Shown here: positions 34,395 through 46,065 of the stretch, piece after piece | Layout: each line of letters opens with the position of its first letter | How positions within the stretch are numbered: the stretch's first letter is position 1 | From: Eublepharis macularius | Lineage: Eukaryota; Chordata; Lepidosauria; Squamata; Eublepharidae | Length of the DNA stretch: 64,000 nt | Direction: 5' to 3' | Assembly (NCBI RefSeq): GCF_028583425.1 | Contig: NC_072791.1 | Coordinates: 191,494,311 to 191,558,310, forward strand | The notes under the pieces: generated by a model | What the model was told of the DNA's origin: nothing | The model's input: only the letters and a program-made list of their open reading frames with translations | Databases searched by the model: none | Position numbers and translations under genes: made by a program

Positions 34395-35461
34395 TGTTGA
34401 CTGTGTCCCATTTGTTTTGCCTCTTTATCCTCAGTTGATGAACAAAGTGCTAGTTAGACACATTGAAAGTGCATGAGGACTTTTGGCTAAGATAAAGTGT
34501 AGAAAGTGCTTTAGGACCAAGAAAGCTTCCCTTAGGTCCATATTGAAGCAGCAGGAGATGGTAGGAAAACAGAAATGAAGATATACTCTCTGCCTTAAAA
34601 GGTTTGGGAAGAATTTAAAAGTTCCCGTAAGAGTCTCATCCCCGAAAAATGCTCAGCATGCACGAATTTCTTTAAAAGCAAACATTAACATCATTAAAGT
34701 AAATCCAGATTTACTTCAAATCCCTTCTTTAACTAAATCCTGAAATAAATATGTGCTATTTGTCTCCTCCTCCATGTAGTATATAATTTTACTATACACA
34801 GAATGTGAAAGGGAAGCACTTTTTAAAATCCATTCTAATCTTTGCATTTGATTCCCTGATTGTGTTAATAAATTTGTATTTAGTAATTTTCTGCTTCCAC
34901 CCAGCAAAAACTAATAGCATAGAATGTTAACTACAGTCTGCAGTAGGTGGTGCAATTAATGATCATAAGCTGATAACTTTCTATCATATGGTGAGTAGGG
35001 ACTCATACAGCAGAAATTAACCTAAACAGGAAACGGTCTTAGTGCTCCAAAACTTTTACTTTGTTGATTTTATCTTTAAAATAATTTGGTAGGTGGGGGG
35101 GGGGAGTTTAAAAAAAATCTTAACTCCTCTGGGTCTATGCCTCTGAACATTGGGTTTTTAAAGAGCAAACTGATTCTCAGTGCTTTAGAACAAAGCATAA
35201 AGCCAACCATCTCAAAACCAATGACTAATTATAAAATGTCTCTGCTGGGTGCAGGAAACCGCTGCTCTCCCAGCATCCCATAACCAGAATAGACGTTACA
35301 AAATCTTTGACAAGAAGTCCTTTAAAAGCTTTAGAATGTCATGATGCTTTCCAAGCAGCAATGGCCTATGTTCAGGTCTTCAGCTTGGCCTCATTTACTT
35401 TGAGTGTAAGTGGCATAATGCTTGCAAAGAAGAATAGCTACATACTTTTGACAGTAATATC

Positions 35462-35672
35462 AGGCAAGTAGTCATGTTGGTCTGCAGTAGGTAAAGAAAG
35501 TCCAGAAGCATCTTAAAGACCAACAAGATTCTAGGGTGTAAATTTTCAAGAGTCAAAGCTCCTTGATGGAGGTAACCGATGAAGGAAGTTTTGACTCTCA
35601 AAAGCTCCTATCCTGAAAATCTTGGTGGTCTTTAAGGTGCTACTGGACTCCAGTCCTGTTCTACTGTTGAGA
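35462..35672. repeat. Foldback dispersed repeat, both arms
   Basis: The left arm has GTTGGTCTGCAGTAG, ATCTTAAAGACCAACAAGAT and TTTCAAGAGTCAAAGCTCC. The right arm has the inverted order TTGACTCTCAAAAGCTCC, AATCTTGGTGGTCTTTAAGG and TGCTACTGGACTCCAGTCC. Single arms occur at 22868-22995 and near 23830-23885. I cannot assign a transposon class. Confidence 0.65.
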
Positions 35673-36358
35673 AGCTGATCACAGCAAGAAATAGCACCTC
35701 TGTGCTTCTGGTCACATTAAGCAACAATCTGGCAAGAACAAATATTCAGAGGGAATCAGTGTCCCTTGTCAAAATATGCAGCATTTGCAGTAGTTTTATC
35801 AAAGACAACCCAGAAATAGGGTCTCTGATACACCTGAGCTGTTCAAAAGTGCCTTTAAAACCAATCATTACTAGAATAGTTAACTAGGTATAACCTTGAC
35901 TATGCAAAGTAGTTGATATGAAATAAACCCCAAACCAATCAAGATATTAATGAATATAAAACACTATACAAATAAAAAGCGTCAATAACTGGGCCTCCAA
36001 GAAAGGGATAGTTACTCGCTCTTCCAGGCAAGGATGCCTCTGCATTACTTAAACAATTTCTTTTCTCTCATCTGCAGAAGATACTGGGCAGTTTCCTGCA
36101 CTCAGCATCAACCTTCTTCAGCAAATTGACCAATGCTGATATCATTATTTGCAAAAGGCAGACAAATCCAATGAGATCAAAACCAAGGTTGTTTATAATT
36201 TCCTATTTGCACATTATCTGAAGGGCGATCAAGGCAACCGATAACCTTTGCCATTTGGGTGGCCGACACAGGCTCACTTGAAGACAAGAGGCAGACTGTG
36301 AAACAGGTTTACTGGCTGTGATGTGTATACCAAGACATGAGGGGAAGAGGCAATTAGT

Positions 36359-36820
36359 TTGAAAAGAAATGCTATGCTCCTAGCTAGCTGGCAGAAACTA
36401 TTTGTCATAGCCCAGTCTGAGAGTAAGGTCTCCTCTGGAGGAGAGGAGCCTCGTGTAGCCAGCCAGGACTCCTCAGGAGAAGAAGAGTTCTGTGTAGCCA
36501 GCCCTAGCCCTGACTCAGCAGAAGCCAGCAATCATGAGCAGCAGCTGCTGGCTGATCAAGGCTCACAGCTAGCAGCTGAGACACCAGCACCCTCTAGCCC
36601 CAATACCACAGGGGAAGCTCAGCCAGGAACTTCCACAGGGGAGGCTCAGTCAGGGACTGCCAGCACCACAGGGGAAGCCCAGCCAGGGGCTTCCACCCCC
36701 CCAGGCTCACCCACACCTAGAGAGCGCCGCAGGCAGCGCCAGAGACTGGAACTGCAGGAGAGACGGCGCAGTGCTTGTCTCCTGAGCCAACGCCAGCTGC
36801 TGGAGAGTGATGATGAGTAG
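36359..36820 (+). pseudogene. Ser/Pro/Gln-rich 153-codon frame, probably retroelement-derived
   Basis: The frame is open for 153 codons. It contains an acidic/serine-rich start, three near-repeats of TGEAQPGTST-like sequence, then a proline stretch and a basic tail PTPRERRRQRQRLELQERRR ending LLESDDE. It has no RBMS1-like splice context. The composition resembles C-terminal or linker parts of retroelement polyproteins, and a promoter-like non-coding tract follows. I do not recognise a defined domain, and the first ~25 codons may not belong. Confidence 0.45.
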
Positions 36821-37147
36821 CATCAGGATGGAGCCCCAGCAGCTGGCTGAAAATCACGCCTGGCTATAAAAGCCAGTCAGGAGCAACTGCCAGGCGTGGA
36901 AGCAACGTGTCAACTACCTGCAACCACTTCCTGGTACCTTGTGTCTTGCTCTTGCCTGCACCTGACTTGATACCCTCGTGCTCTGACTTACGGACTGGAC
37001 TTGGCTTGGCTTTTTGGATCTTGGACACACCCCTGGCGTTTACCTTGGGCTCTGACTACAGACTGGACTTGGCTTGTGACTTTTGAACACCCCTTGGCTT
37101 CGTGCTAGTACCTGGACTCCCAGCTTGGGCGGGCCCAGCCCATGACA
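36821..37147 (+). mobile_element. Possible LTR or 5' regulatory part of a retroelement
   Basis: Directly after the stop at 36820 comes a GC-richer tract with a TATA-like box (GGCTATAAAAGCCAG, about 36863-36877). About 250 bases of CTTG/GGACTTGGCTTG-rich sequence follow, ending GCCCATGACA. This layout resembles LTRs of reptile Gypsy- or ERV-like elements, but I find neither a second LTR nor a primer-binding site. Confidence 0.4.
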
Positions 37148-37690
37148 CTATTGTTGTGGCAGAAATGCTGCTGTGAATTCTACATTATTTTCTAGGTGAT
37201 CACTTCCATAACCTGCTCAATATAACTATGAAGAAACAAAAATGTATGCACTACATCTCTTATGCCCTTTTTCCTGGAAAGGAAACCAATCTTGAACAAG
37301 CTGTATTTTGGTCAGGTTAAGATGTAACACGGACTTGGCCATAAAGGAATGATATGTGGGGCTCACTATTTCAGACACGCTTACCATTTCCATGAACGCC
37401 ATTAATGCCCCGATTTGCTGCGTCATCTGAACATAGGCATGCTTTCACAGTAATCAAGCAATTGGAACAAATTTCTCTAAAATTATTGTGATCATTGCCA
37501 GCCATGGTCATGACAGCTTAATTAACAAGTTAATTTGTTCACATAAATGGACACAGAGGATCAGCAGGACAACCCCATGTGTTCAAGGTCTACAATATGA
37601 ACTGGCCATGGCTGTCATAACCATACTGATTTATTCTAATAACAAGAACCACCCTCAATGTTATAGCTCAGAAGAATTCAAAGAACATAC

Positions 37691-37770
37691 CAGAAACCCC
37701 GGGTGGTGTTTTAATGAATTTTCCATTAAAATGAGCAATCACAGCTTCACATTTTTCTGTTGATTCCATC
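37691..37770 (-). CDS. RBMS1: RBMS1 exon, end of RRM2
   Basis: The 80-nt exon completes the split arginine and reads [20 protein letters not shown] to TPPGVS, the second helix and last strand of RRM2. The acceptor is ATACAG and the donor is G/GTATGT. The position reading alanine in VIAHFNG is, from memory, glycine in human RBMS1, a conservative change. It leaves with one base of the next codon. Confidence 0.96.
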
Positions 37771-38329
37771 CTGTATAAAAAACAAAACAGATAATTAATG
37801 ATTTAGACATTTTGCTTTCTTACTTTGTGAGTCCGTACTCCTTGATGGGGTCTCAGACTCTCACTGTACAACCCATCTGTATGGAAACTTCTCCTGTTCA
37901 ATTTGGTGCTTCACTGTATTCAGCCTTCAGGCCCTGTGCAGTTCACACCATTCTGCATGTATAAGAAGAAACAAGTGTGGTGATTATATGTTTAAGAAAG
38001 AGACAAATTTGGGATCAACTCAGCTCTTTGTATCTGATTCACCCAGACAGTCATACGGTATGAAAATATAGTGGACACCTAACAAAAACATCCAAACTGG
38101 AACCAAGTTTTGCTAAAGTTCTGTAATTACATACAGCAACTAATGAAAAAAAGGAGAATTAGGCTATCAAGTACAAAGGTTATGTGATGACAGTATTTTA
38201 GCTAGTACTTTCTGGGTTTTGGCTTTTGTAAAGTATCACTAAGTATTATATTCAACTAAAAAGGTAATTTTTTTTTAGATATTTCTATTCAACTTTGTTC
38301 CGCCATTATTTGTCCCAACTTATTTTATC

Positions 38330-38470
38330 TCCTCACAATAACCATCTGAGGTCTGTTAGGCTGAGAGTGATTGGTCTAAGATTACCAAGGGAGCATCCAT
38401 GGGAGAATTGGGGTCTGAAACCATGTTCTCCCAGATTCTAGTCCAACATTCTGACCACAATACGACACTG
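38330..38470 (-). mobile_element. Old tRNA-type SINE remnant
   Basis: On the minus strand the order is GTGGTCAGAATGTTGGACTA (head), CTCCCATGGATGCTC, then CTAACAGACCTCAGATGG and TGTGAGGAGATAAAAT. This matches the plus-strand SINE at 43357-43562 in degraded form. Confidence 0.5.
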
Positions 38471-39059
38471 GCACTCGCACAGAGCAAATAAAGGTTAGAA
38501 GTAATCTGCACTAATGATTGCTTAACTGTGGTGAAATAGTATTAAATAGTCCACTATTGCCCTTGTGCAGGTGGCAGTCTACATTTTTAATTCTAAGAAA
38601 CCACTTATATTTAAATCTTACCCTTGTTCCCTAGCCCTCCTTCCCTAGCCCTTGTTCCCTAGCCCTCCATAATCTCTCAGGATCCCAAACACAATTTTTT
38701 TATAGGTATATATATTTAAAGCACTTTATAGGTATAGGCAGAACTGTTCAGTCTTTTCTATTGTGTTCATAGCTAACAACACAGAAGTAATAAGATAACA
38801 ATTGTTCAGAACTTGGCTGTATTCATTCTTAACATCTGCAGTTTTTCTGGATTTTTTTCTGGATACATTTATTTGAATTATAATAAAGGTAACAGTGGTA
38901 TACATACTTGACCGGTCAAAATATATTTCATCAGATGATCAACCTATAGCACCCTTGTACTCCTTTTCACAAAGTTTCCATAACTTTTTATTTTTAATAG
39001 AACTGCTACTATTTATTAAACAAAGCTTTTTCAAAAAGACAGCTAAGTTATCGTAATAC

Positions 39060-39217
39060 CTTGCAAAGCCAACTCCGCGACTTGTGCCATTGGAATCACG
39101 AAGTATTCTTGTAGAGATAACTTGGCCAAAAGGTTTCAGCATATTCTCAAGCTCTTGCTCATCCATTGAAAGTGGCAAATTGGAGATATATAAGTTAGTT
39201 GGATCCTGCTCTTGTTG
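39060..39217 (-). CDS. RBMS1: RBMS1 exon, linker and most of RRM2
   Basis: The 158-nt exon begins QQEQDPTN after a TTTTTCAG acceptor and runs through RRM2 RNP2 (LYISNL) and the first helix ([10 protein letters not shown]) to the RNP1 motif RGVGFA. It ends AG before GTATTA, so the RNP1-terminal arginine codon is split with the next exon. An open reading frame starting at the internal methionine and running past the donor to 38939 is an intron read-through, not an alternative coding end. Confidence 0.97.
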
Positions 39218-39623
39218 CTGAAAAACAGTAAAAAAATTACCATTTAGTTTTCAGAGAAAAAAACAACTGGGATTTTAAACGTAAAATAGCAACCATAATC
39301 TTCATGAGGCTTACTCTTTCACCAAATAAAAGTGACTCCAGCAACAACACCACAGGCAATAAACCTTTAAATCTGAAATATCCAACAACAGTCTTTTATA
39401 TTTCACTGGGACAGCAATGAAACTCCTCTAGAATAGTGGTTGTGGTCAAATGTATGATTGCATCTATTCATTGCTACTGCCATTCACAACATGAAGCTCT
39501 TCCTTACTGACAATATAAGTCATTATTGTATTTACAATTATAACCAAAGAGAAAACCAAGCATAAGGGGAAAACAAAGTATAAAAAGGAAAGAATTTCTG
39601 CCACAATATTTAGAGTTATAAAT

Positions 39624-40618
39624 TAGAGATGGGCATGAAATGGAAAAAAATGAAATTTGCGTTTCGTGTTTCATCACATTCCATGAATCATGAACTGTCA
39701 TGAAATTGTCCTGTTTCCTGAAACGATTTGTTAGTTTCATGATTCATCAGAACCCAGGGCACTTCAATGCCCCCCTTCATACCCAGAGATGCCAAACTCG
39801 AAGGGAGACTTCAGCCACCCTCACCCAACAAGCCAGCAAGAACAAATGCTTTAAATAAGAATATAAGCAAAGAAAATTAAAGAAAAAAAAGGTAGGCCTC
39901 AGTCAAGCTAGGCCCCAGAGCCAGGCAGTGCCCTGAGACTGGGGTTGGGTGGGGTGGAGGAAAGAAGGCACCCTCATCCAACAACTTTCCCAGCAAGGCC
40001 AAGAGCTGAAAATAAGAAAGGCTTTTCAGTCTCTTAAAGCAACAGCAAATCCAGCCAAAAGCTCCCAATTCCACTCTCTCACTCCAAATCCCAGAAGCAG
40101 GTCCTCTCTCCCCCTCAGTCTACTGGAACTGAAAAGCACAAGGCAGAGAGCTGTGCCTTATATAAGAAATGCTCATATAGAGCTGAAGAGGAGGTTTCTG
40201 GTTGGCAGACAGACCTGCCTAACAGGGTTTGGAGGGATGAGATTGGTGTTCCCATGGCTACAGAAGGCCTATCTCCTCAGTTGCCTAGGGGATTAACCCC
40301 TCTGCTCCTGCTGTACAGGACAGAATGGAAGCTCTCCAGTTGGTAGGGAGAGTTGACTATCAAGGTTATGTGGGCTAAGATTGGGGTTTCCAATGGCAAC
40401 AAAAGGTCTGCAGACATTCTGGGCCTATGTTGCCTAAGGAATCAATGGATCGGCGCCAGCCTGTCTGGCATCATGATTCATTCACGTATCGAATGAATCA
40501 GCCCCCAAAGTCGTGAATTTCATGAAAACTGCGGCCTCACGAAACATGTTTTGGGAAACACGAATCAGCCCGATTCGTCACAAAATTTGATTCGTATTTC
40601 AATTCGTGCCCATGTCTA
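39624..40618. mobile_element. ~1-kb non-autonomous TIR element
   Basis: The left end TAGAGATGGGCATGAAATGG and the right end TTGAATTACGAAT-type sequence finishing GTGCCCATGTCTA are inverted copies. Sub-terminal ATTCATGAATCAT- and CGAATCA-like motifs recur near both ends (39660-39750, 40470-40600). The interior holds no transposase-like frame. I could not fix a target duplication, so the superfamily is undetermined, with hAT possible from the ends. Confidence 0.6.
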
Positions 40619-41854
40619 CTACAGATGGAAAGTCTTAGTAGGCTGTTTTTTAATAACAGAAAAAATTATCCAAGTAGTAGCTAGTTACTTAGGAACCAGG
40701 TTACCTGAACACTGGGGAAAAAAACCACTTGGGATATGGTTTCTATCTTAATTTTTCACATACTAAAGGGATTGGGAAATGTTACCCTCATGTGCTCACT
40801 AGGTGAGGGTAGGGGGAACTGAAGGCACAAAAGGGGAAAAGTTGGGATGTGTCTCTGTGTGTAGCCTCTTCTGCTCCCTAAATGAGATTTCCTTTTCCCC
40901 AAATTGGGTCTCTGTTTACAGTTGACAATAATCAATTGTAACAGGAAGTCATTCATAAGCCCTTCTGATATAGCACTGTTGCATGAATTGGTGGTTTCCA
41001 AAACTAAAATACCACCACGCGCAAGTACCGGCCGGGTCTGTGTAGAACTGCCTCAGTCTTATGGTCCCCGACTCCCCAGCATTGCTTTGGAAGTGCAGTA
41101 TGATTATGTTGAAAGCATACCGATCACAGAATATGAATGCTCTGTGACATAAGCTTTAGATTTTTAAGCAGTTCACGCATTTTTATTATTAAAAAAATAA
41201 AAATATAAAAGGGTCCCTAAATCATTAAACATAAATATGCTTATTGTATTAGATTATCCAGCTTCATGGAATAAATATCAAAACAAACTTTCTGTATAAT
41301 ACCCCCATTGGTGTAGTTCAATAGGAAACAGGATACCATTGCCTCAGTTTATTTGTTTGAATCTATTTTTTTCTTTCCAAAGCTGTTTATAGAAGATCAT
41401 TTTGCTGTTTATAGAAGATCATAATAATTCTTATTGGAAGTAAGTTTTTCATCCTAGCCATGGTCAACAAACTGCTTTCTAAAGGTCTATTGAAAATATA
41501 CTCCCATCAACAGCAAGGTTATGATAGACAGCATGGTTTTTAAAAAAACATAAAAATGCTGCTGCTGCTTTGTACGTCACACATTCATTTTGTTATTCAT
41601 TACATTGGTTATTCCCTTACCTCACAGAAAGTGCATTTAGGTCTCCTTTCCTACATCTAGTATCCTACTTTTATAATGTCTATAAATTTTATGGCACCTA
41701 ATATATGGCTGGGTGGCATTTTAAGTTTAGCATTTATATAACCTGGATTTCAGTTTGTTGAATCCTGAACCAAGTTAAAAATAATTTTGCACTTTTAACC
41801 TGTTATGTGTTCTAGCAACTCTACCAAATTTTAATCAATGTATGATTTAGAAAG

Positions 41855-42100
41855 CAATACTAAGCAAGTCTACTCAGTAGAAAGCCCTATTTTGTTCAAT
41901 GGGGCTCACTTCCAGGAAAGAGTTCTGAGAATTGCAACCAAAAAGTACCTGATAGTTTCTCACACTCTCCACGGCCTGTACTCCTCCTTTTCACAGGAAG
42001 AGAGTTTGGCTACTATTACGGTACCACCCTAGGCAGAATTTTACCCTTCTAAGTCCACTGACTTCAATGGATTTAGAAGGGTTAACTCTGCTTACGATGG
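41855..42100. repeat. Dispersed squamate-type module (two neighbouring pieces)
   Basis: AAGTCTACTCAGTAGAAAGC with TTCAATGGGGCTCACTTCCA, and then AGTCCACTGACTTCAATGGA, are diverged copies of the ACTTCTGAGTAGAC...CATTGAATxxAATGGG module also seen near 2478, 11850 and 24107. Its parent element is unknown to me. Confidence 0.4.
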
Positions 42101-43356
42101 CATTATAAATGGCTTGGATCAAGGTATAATTTATCTTCTAATGTATTTCTTGTTGATTCCAGCACCACTCATTCAATGTAAGCTTTTTTGATGTTTTGTT
42201 TTTCTGTCTTTATACCTCTGTAGTCTAGCTTTCGAAATTTGATCATCCTTTGTAACCAGTTTTTCCTTCCAGCTGCTATATTTCCATTTTGTTTTTCATC
42301 TCCTGCCCCATTTTGCTTTTCAAAGCTTCTGCGCCCACCACGTAGCTTCATTGGTTTTCTGCCATTTCCCATTTCTTTTACAGATGGGAAAAGCTTGCAA
42401 CTGAGCTTGAAATAAGAGTTTGAAACTTCTGTGTGTGTGTGGGGGGGGGGGAATCAGGTTTCTCAAAGCTCCCATTTAATTTAGCTTTTCTCTGCACAGT
42501 ACCTACCTAGCCTGTCAAAATCCATTGCCTGGATCTAAAGATTCTGCTACATGCCTAGAATGTTTCAGCCCACATAAGGTGAGACAATGACACACTCATT
42601 TCTACTCCTCAAAACAGTTTTTGGATGTGGGACACTGGACTTTATGCAGCGGGTATCTTTGGATCCAAGGCTATGTTGATAAATCTTTTTTCCCTTCTCT
42701 CCTGCCACCCCTACCACTTTTACTTGTATCCCAAACTTCTTCCAAGGAAGGCAGTACAACATACATTATTCCTTCTATTTTATCCTCATGTTAGGTTGAA
42801 AAAGAGTGATGGGTACAAGGTCATCCAATAAACTTCCTATCAGAGTCGGGTGGGTGGGAGGAGGGCTAAATCTCAGATCCTAGTCAGATACTCCAACTAG
42901 TATACCACCCAAGATCCCCCCTCCACAGGACATCTTATATATTAATAGCCAAGTGGCCCTGATCCGAGGATACTTATATTCAGTAATTGGAATCGACAAG
43001 AAAGATCTTATATCCCTGAAAAATGCCCCACAGTTTGCAGAAAAATCTGAAATCTAAAAAAAAATACACTGGAGGTTTAAAAAAAACCCAAAATGTTTAA
43101 AATAGCTCCTGTAGCTTTAACCAGATGCTCTCAGTGATGTTACTAGACAACCAAGTAACAGATCAGTATTCCAGGCTTGGTTTCTGTCAGGAAAAGGCAG
43201 CCGGTGGGGGAGGGGGGGCTTGTTCTGGCCTTTGAGGGAGGACTCACTGGAATCAGGTCCAGAAACAACCACCACATGACCTGATACCACGTGACTTGCA
43301 TGACTCACTCAGGCCTGGCTGCTTGCTACTGCTCAACAGCAGCCCCCCATAAAGCC

Positions 43357-43562
43357 AGTGTAGTATAGTGGTTAGAGTTTCGGACTAAGATGTGGGAAAC
43401 CCAGATTCCACTGTGCTGTGGAAGGTCACTGGGTGACTCTGATCTAGTTACACACTCAACTCTCTGGGTTTTCATGAGGATAATATGGAGGCAAGGAGAT
43501 TGTTGTAAGCTGCTTTGGGCCCCGTTGTGGAGACAGGCAGTATATAAATGAAGTAAATTAGT
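43357..43562 (+). mobile_element. tRNA-derived SINE
   Basis: The head GTGTAGTATAGTGGTTAGAG (A box-like) is followed by CCCAGATTCCACT at the B-box position, GGTCACTGGGTGACTCTG, TAAGCTGCTTTGGGCCCC and the tail GGCAGTATATAAATGAAGTA. It is complete in layout but diverged. Confidence 0.7.
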
Positions 43563-43599
43563 AAATACAGATGAAGATGGGGGACAGATAAAATGTAAG

Positions 43600-44060
43600 T
43601 TGTCTAATGGTTCTGAAGGAGAGAAGGACATAGGGAAAGGTGAGCATATGGGGGCTGCCAGAAGGAGGGAAAGGAAATAGTGTGGGGAAGGGGATATAGG
43701 GAAAAGTACCCCAATGAAAGGAAATAAGTGTGGGGAAGGGGATATAGGGAAAAGTACCCCACAGAAGTCCTTCCAGGTTCCCCTCCAAGAAACTGGGCCT
43801 AGTTCAGCTGGCATCATGCAACTGGGCCATTGGGGAGAGGCTCTGTGGGATGGGAAGGGGTAAGGTGAAAGCAGGGGGACAGAAAAGGCAGATGCGAAGG
43901 AGAGAAGGAAGCAGGAAAAGGGGGATAGGCTATGGAGGGCAGGGAAGGGAAAGAGGACCTGGTGAGGGAGGCAAACATGAGATGCCCCCCACAAATCCTA
44001 GTGGGACCCCTACTTGTAAAATTCTATTACTCATCTTGGACCGCTACCATAACAGATCAG
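43600..44060. repeat. Purine-rich tract with a ~48-bp tandem duplication
   Basis: GTGTGGGGAAGGGGATATAG followed by GGAAAAGTACCCCA occurs twice, at about 43681-43715 and 43729-43764. The whole tract is G/A-rich on the plus strand, which keeps a 222-codon minus frame open by composition only. Confidence 0.6.
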
Positions 44061-44070
44061 CAAGGGTGCC

Positions 44071-44991
44071 TGGTACGTTGACAAGGCAATGCCAATGGGT
44101 TGCTCTGTTGCTTGTGCGGCATTTGAGGCCTTCAGCACGTTTTTGGAGTGGGCGGCCATGGAGCGTTTAGGATGCCCCCGAGTCACGCACTATCTCGATG
44201 ACTTCCTCCTGGCGGGGCCAGCTGGGGGGCCAGCCTGTGCAGATAGACTTGCGGGCTTTCAGGCCCTTGCCACGGAGCTCGGAGTTCCCCTGGCCAAGGA
44301 AAAGACTAAAGGTCCAGCGGCCAGGCTCACTTATCTAGGGATTGAGTTAGATTCAATTGCGGGCTGCTCCAGACTTCCCCTAGCCAAGCTTCAGGCCTTG
44401 CAAGGGCTGCTTGAGTCCATCTTGGTCCGTCGTAAGATTACCTTAAAAGAGTTTCAATCCCTGCTCGGGCACCTCAATTTTGCACACAGGGTGGTTGCCC
44501 TGGGCAGGCCCTTCTGTGCTCGGCTAGCCAGGGCCACCGCTGGGGCTTCCTCCCCTCATCATCACGTCAGGATCACGAAGGGCATGAAAGAAGACCTTAG
44601 AGTCTGGCTGTCCTTTTTGTCAAGTTACAATGGTGTGTCCTTTTGGCAGGATGCAAGTGGCATGGCTGCGGACCTTCAGGTCCACTCTGATACTTCAGGT
44701 AGCGGCGGCTTTGGAGTCTACCTTGGGGGGCGGTGGTGTGCTCAGCTGTGGCCTGGTAGATGGAGCGGGTCGGGTTTGACCAGGGATCTCACTTTCTTAG
44801 AGTTATTCCCAATTCTGGTAGTGGTGGTATTATGGAGGGACCAGTTTAAGAATAAGAAGGTGATCTTCTGGTGTGACAACATGGCGGTTGTCAAGGTCCT
44901 GAACAGGCAGTCATCGCACTCTGAGCCGGTAATGCGGCTAGTGCGCAGGTTTGTTCTGGTGTGCTTAGTCAATAAATTTCCTTTTCTGTGA
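44071..44991 (+). pseudogene. RT and RNase H of the Ngaro-like element
   Basis: The frame reads WYVDKAMPMGCS then the RT active-site motif YLDD (codons 44191-44202), AARLTYLGIELDS (RT thumb region) and LKEFQSLLGHLNFAHRVV. RNase H follows, with VHSDTSGSGGFGVYLGGRWC and FWCDNMAVVKVLNR. The frame breaks after KFPFL at 44991; the expected continuation (VPGTDNSIADALSRFQ-like) resumes in another frame near 44995-45055. The N-terminal third of RT is absent. Confidence 0.85.
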
Positions 44992-45229
44992 AGCACGTAG
45001 CAGGCACTGATAACAGCATCGCCGACGCATTATCTCGCTTCCAGACAGAGCGGTTCTTTGCCTTGGCGCCGGGAGCCCGCCGAGACCTGGATCCCTTCCC
45101 TGAAGACCTCTGGAACCTTGGGAACGCTCCATAGTGCAGGGAATATTGTCGTCAATTGCTCCATCTTCCTTGCAGGCATACAGCAGGGCTCTGTCCACCT
45201 TTTTGTCCGTATCTCAGTGATGGGGGGGG

Positions 45230-46045
45230 GGGTTCAGGCAGCTTGCCTACTTCAGGCGGGTTGGTTCTTCGATATTTGGCTCACATAAGGGACAAGGGCT
45301 TAGCCCCCAGGACTATGAAAGGTCATTTGGCTGCTATTTCCTTTTTTAGTAAAGCCAGGGGATTCCCTGATTCCTGTGATCTGTTCACGGCCCGCAAGGC
45401 TATTGAAGGTTGGAGGAGGTCGTCGTCCCCCCCGCCTGCAGATTGTCGTCGTCCTACAACACACCGTATCCTGGGACGACTAATAGACTTGCTGCCCAAT
45501 ATTTGTCACTCAGCATATGAGGCATTGCTATTTGAAGCTGCGTTTACTCTGGCCTTTTTTGGGGCATTCAGAGTTGGGAACTGGTTGCTAAGTCACGACG
45601 AGAGGCCTCTGGAAGGGCCTTGAAGGTGGGGGACGTCTCCCTGGGAAGCTCAGGGGTGTCCATTCACCTCCGGCGGTCCAAGATGGATCAGCAGGGGCGG
45701 GGGGTACAGTTTGCTTTGGGTGTCTCTGTTCATGGACCATGCCCACGCCGGGCCTTGAATGCCTATATGGCTGCCTATCCTGCAGGAGATGGATTCCTTT
45801 TTGTACACTGGGATGGCTCTCCCCTATCCCGCTTTCAATTCATTAGCGTGCTTCGGGCTGCTCTGACAGCGGGTGGTTTTCCAGCCAGAGAATTTGGGGT
45901 GCATTCATTCTGGATCGGGGCTGCCACAGTAGTATCTCAGATTGGCTTTTCCCCGAGAAGTGTGCGAGCAATTGGCCGTTGGAGATCTGGCAGTTACAAG
46001 AGTTATGTTCGTCCGACGTTGGTTATTAATCCTTCTTCTTTTTAG
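45230..46045 (+). pseudogene. Tyrosine recombinase of the Ngaro-like element
   Basis: Two frames cover it. The first (to 45623) reads YLAHIRDKGLAPRTMKGHLA and later FTLAFFGAFRVG, with the first catalytic Arg at 45570-45572. The second (45620-46045) reads RRSKMDQQGRG, then HSFWIGAAT and IGRWRSGSYKSYVR. The H-x-x-R box is broken: the Arg codon is TGG (Trp, 45911-45913), a change explained by CpG decay of CGG. The likely nucleophilic Tyr codon is TAT at 46004-46006. Recombinases of this class integrate circular cDNA. Confidence 0.85.
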
Positions 46046-46065
46046 TTCCTTCAGGTCAGGGTACG

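Noticed and set aside
38939..39178. Separate small gene starting at an internal Met of the RRM2 exon
   Set aside because: The frame is RRM2 of RBMS1 read through the splice donor at 39060 into intron sequence.
43326..43994. 222-codon open frame on the minus strand
   Set aside because: The frame stays open because the plus strand is a purine-rich tract with a tandem duplication. The translation is Pro/Phe/Ser low complexity with repeated ISPSPH blocks and no family resemblance, and it overlaps a SINE at its end.
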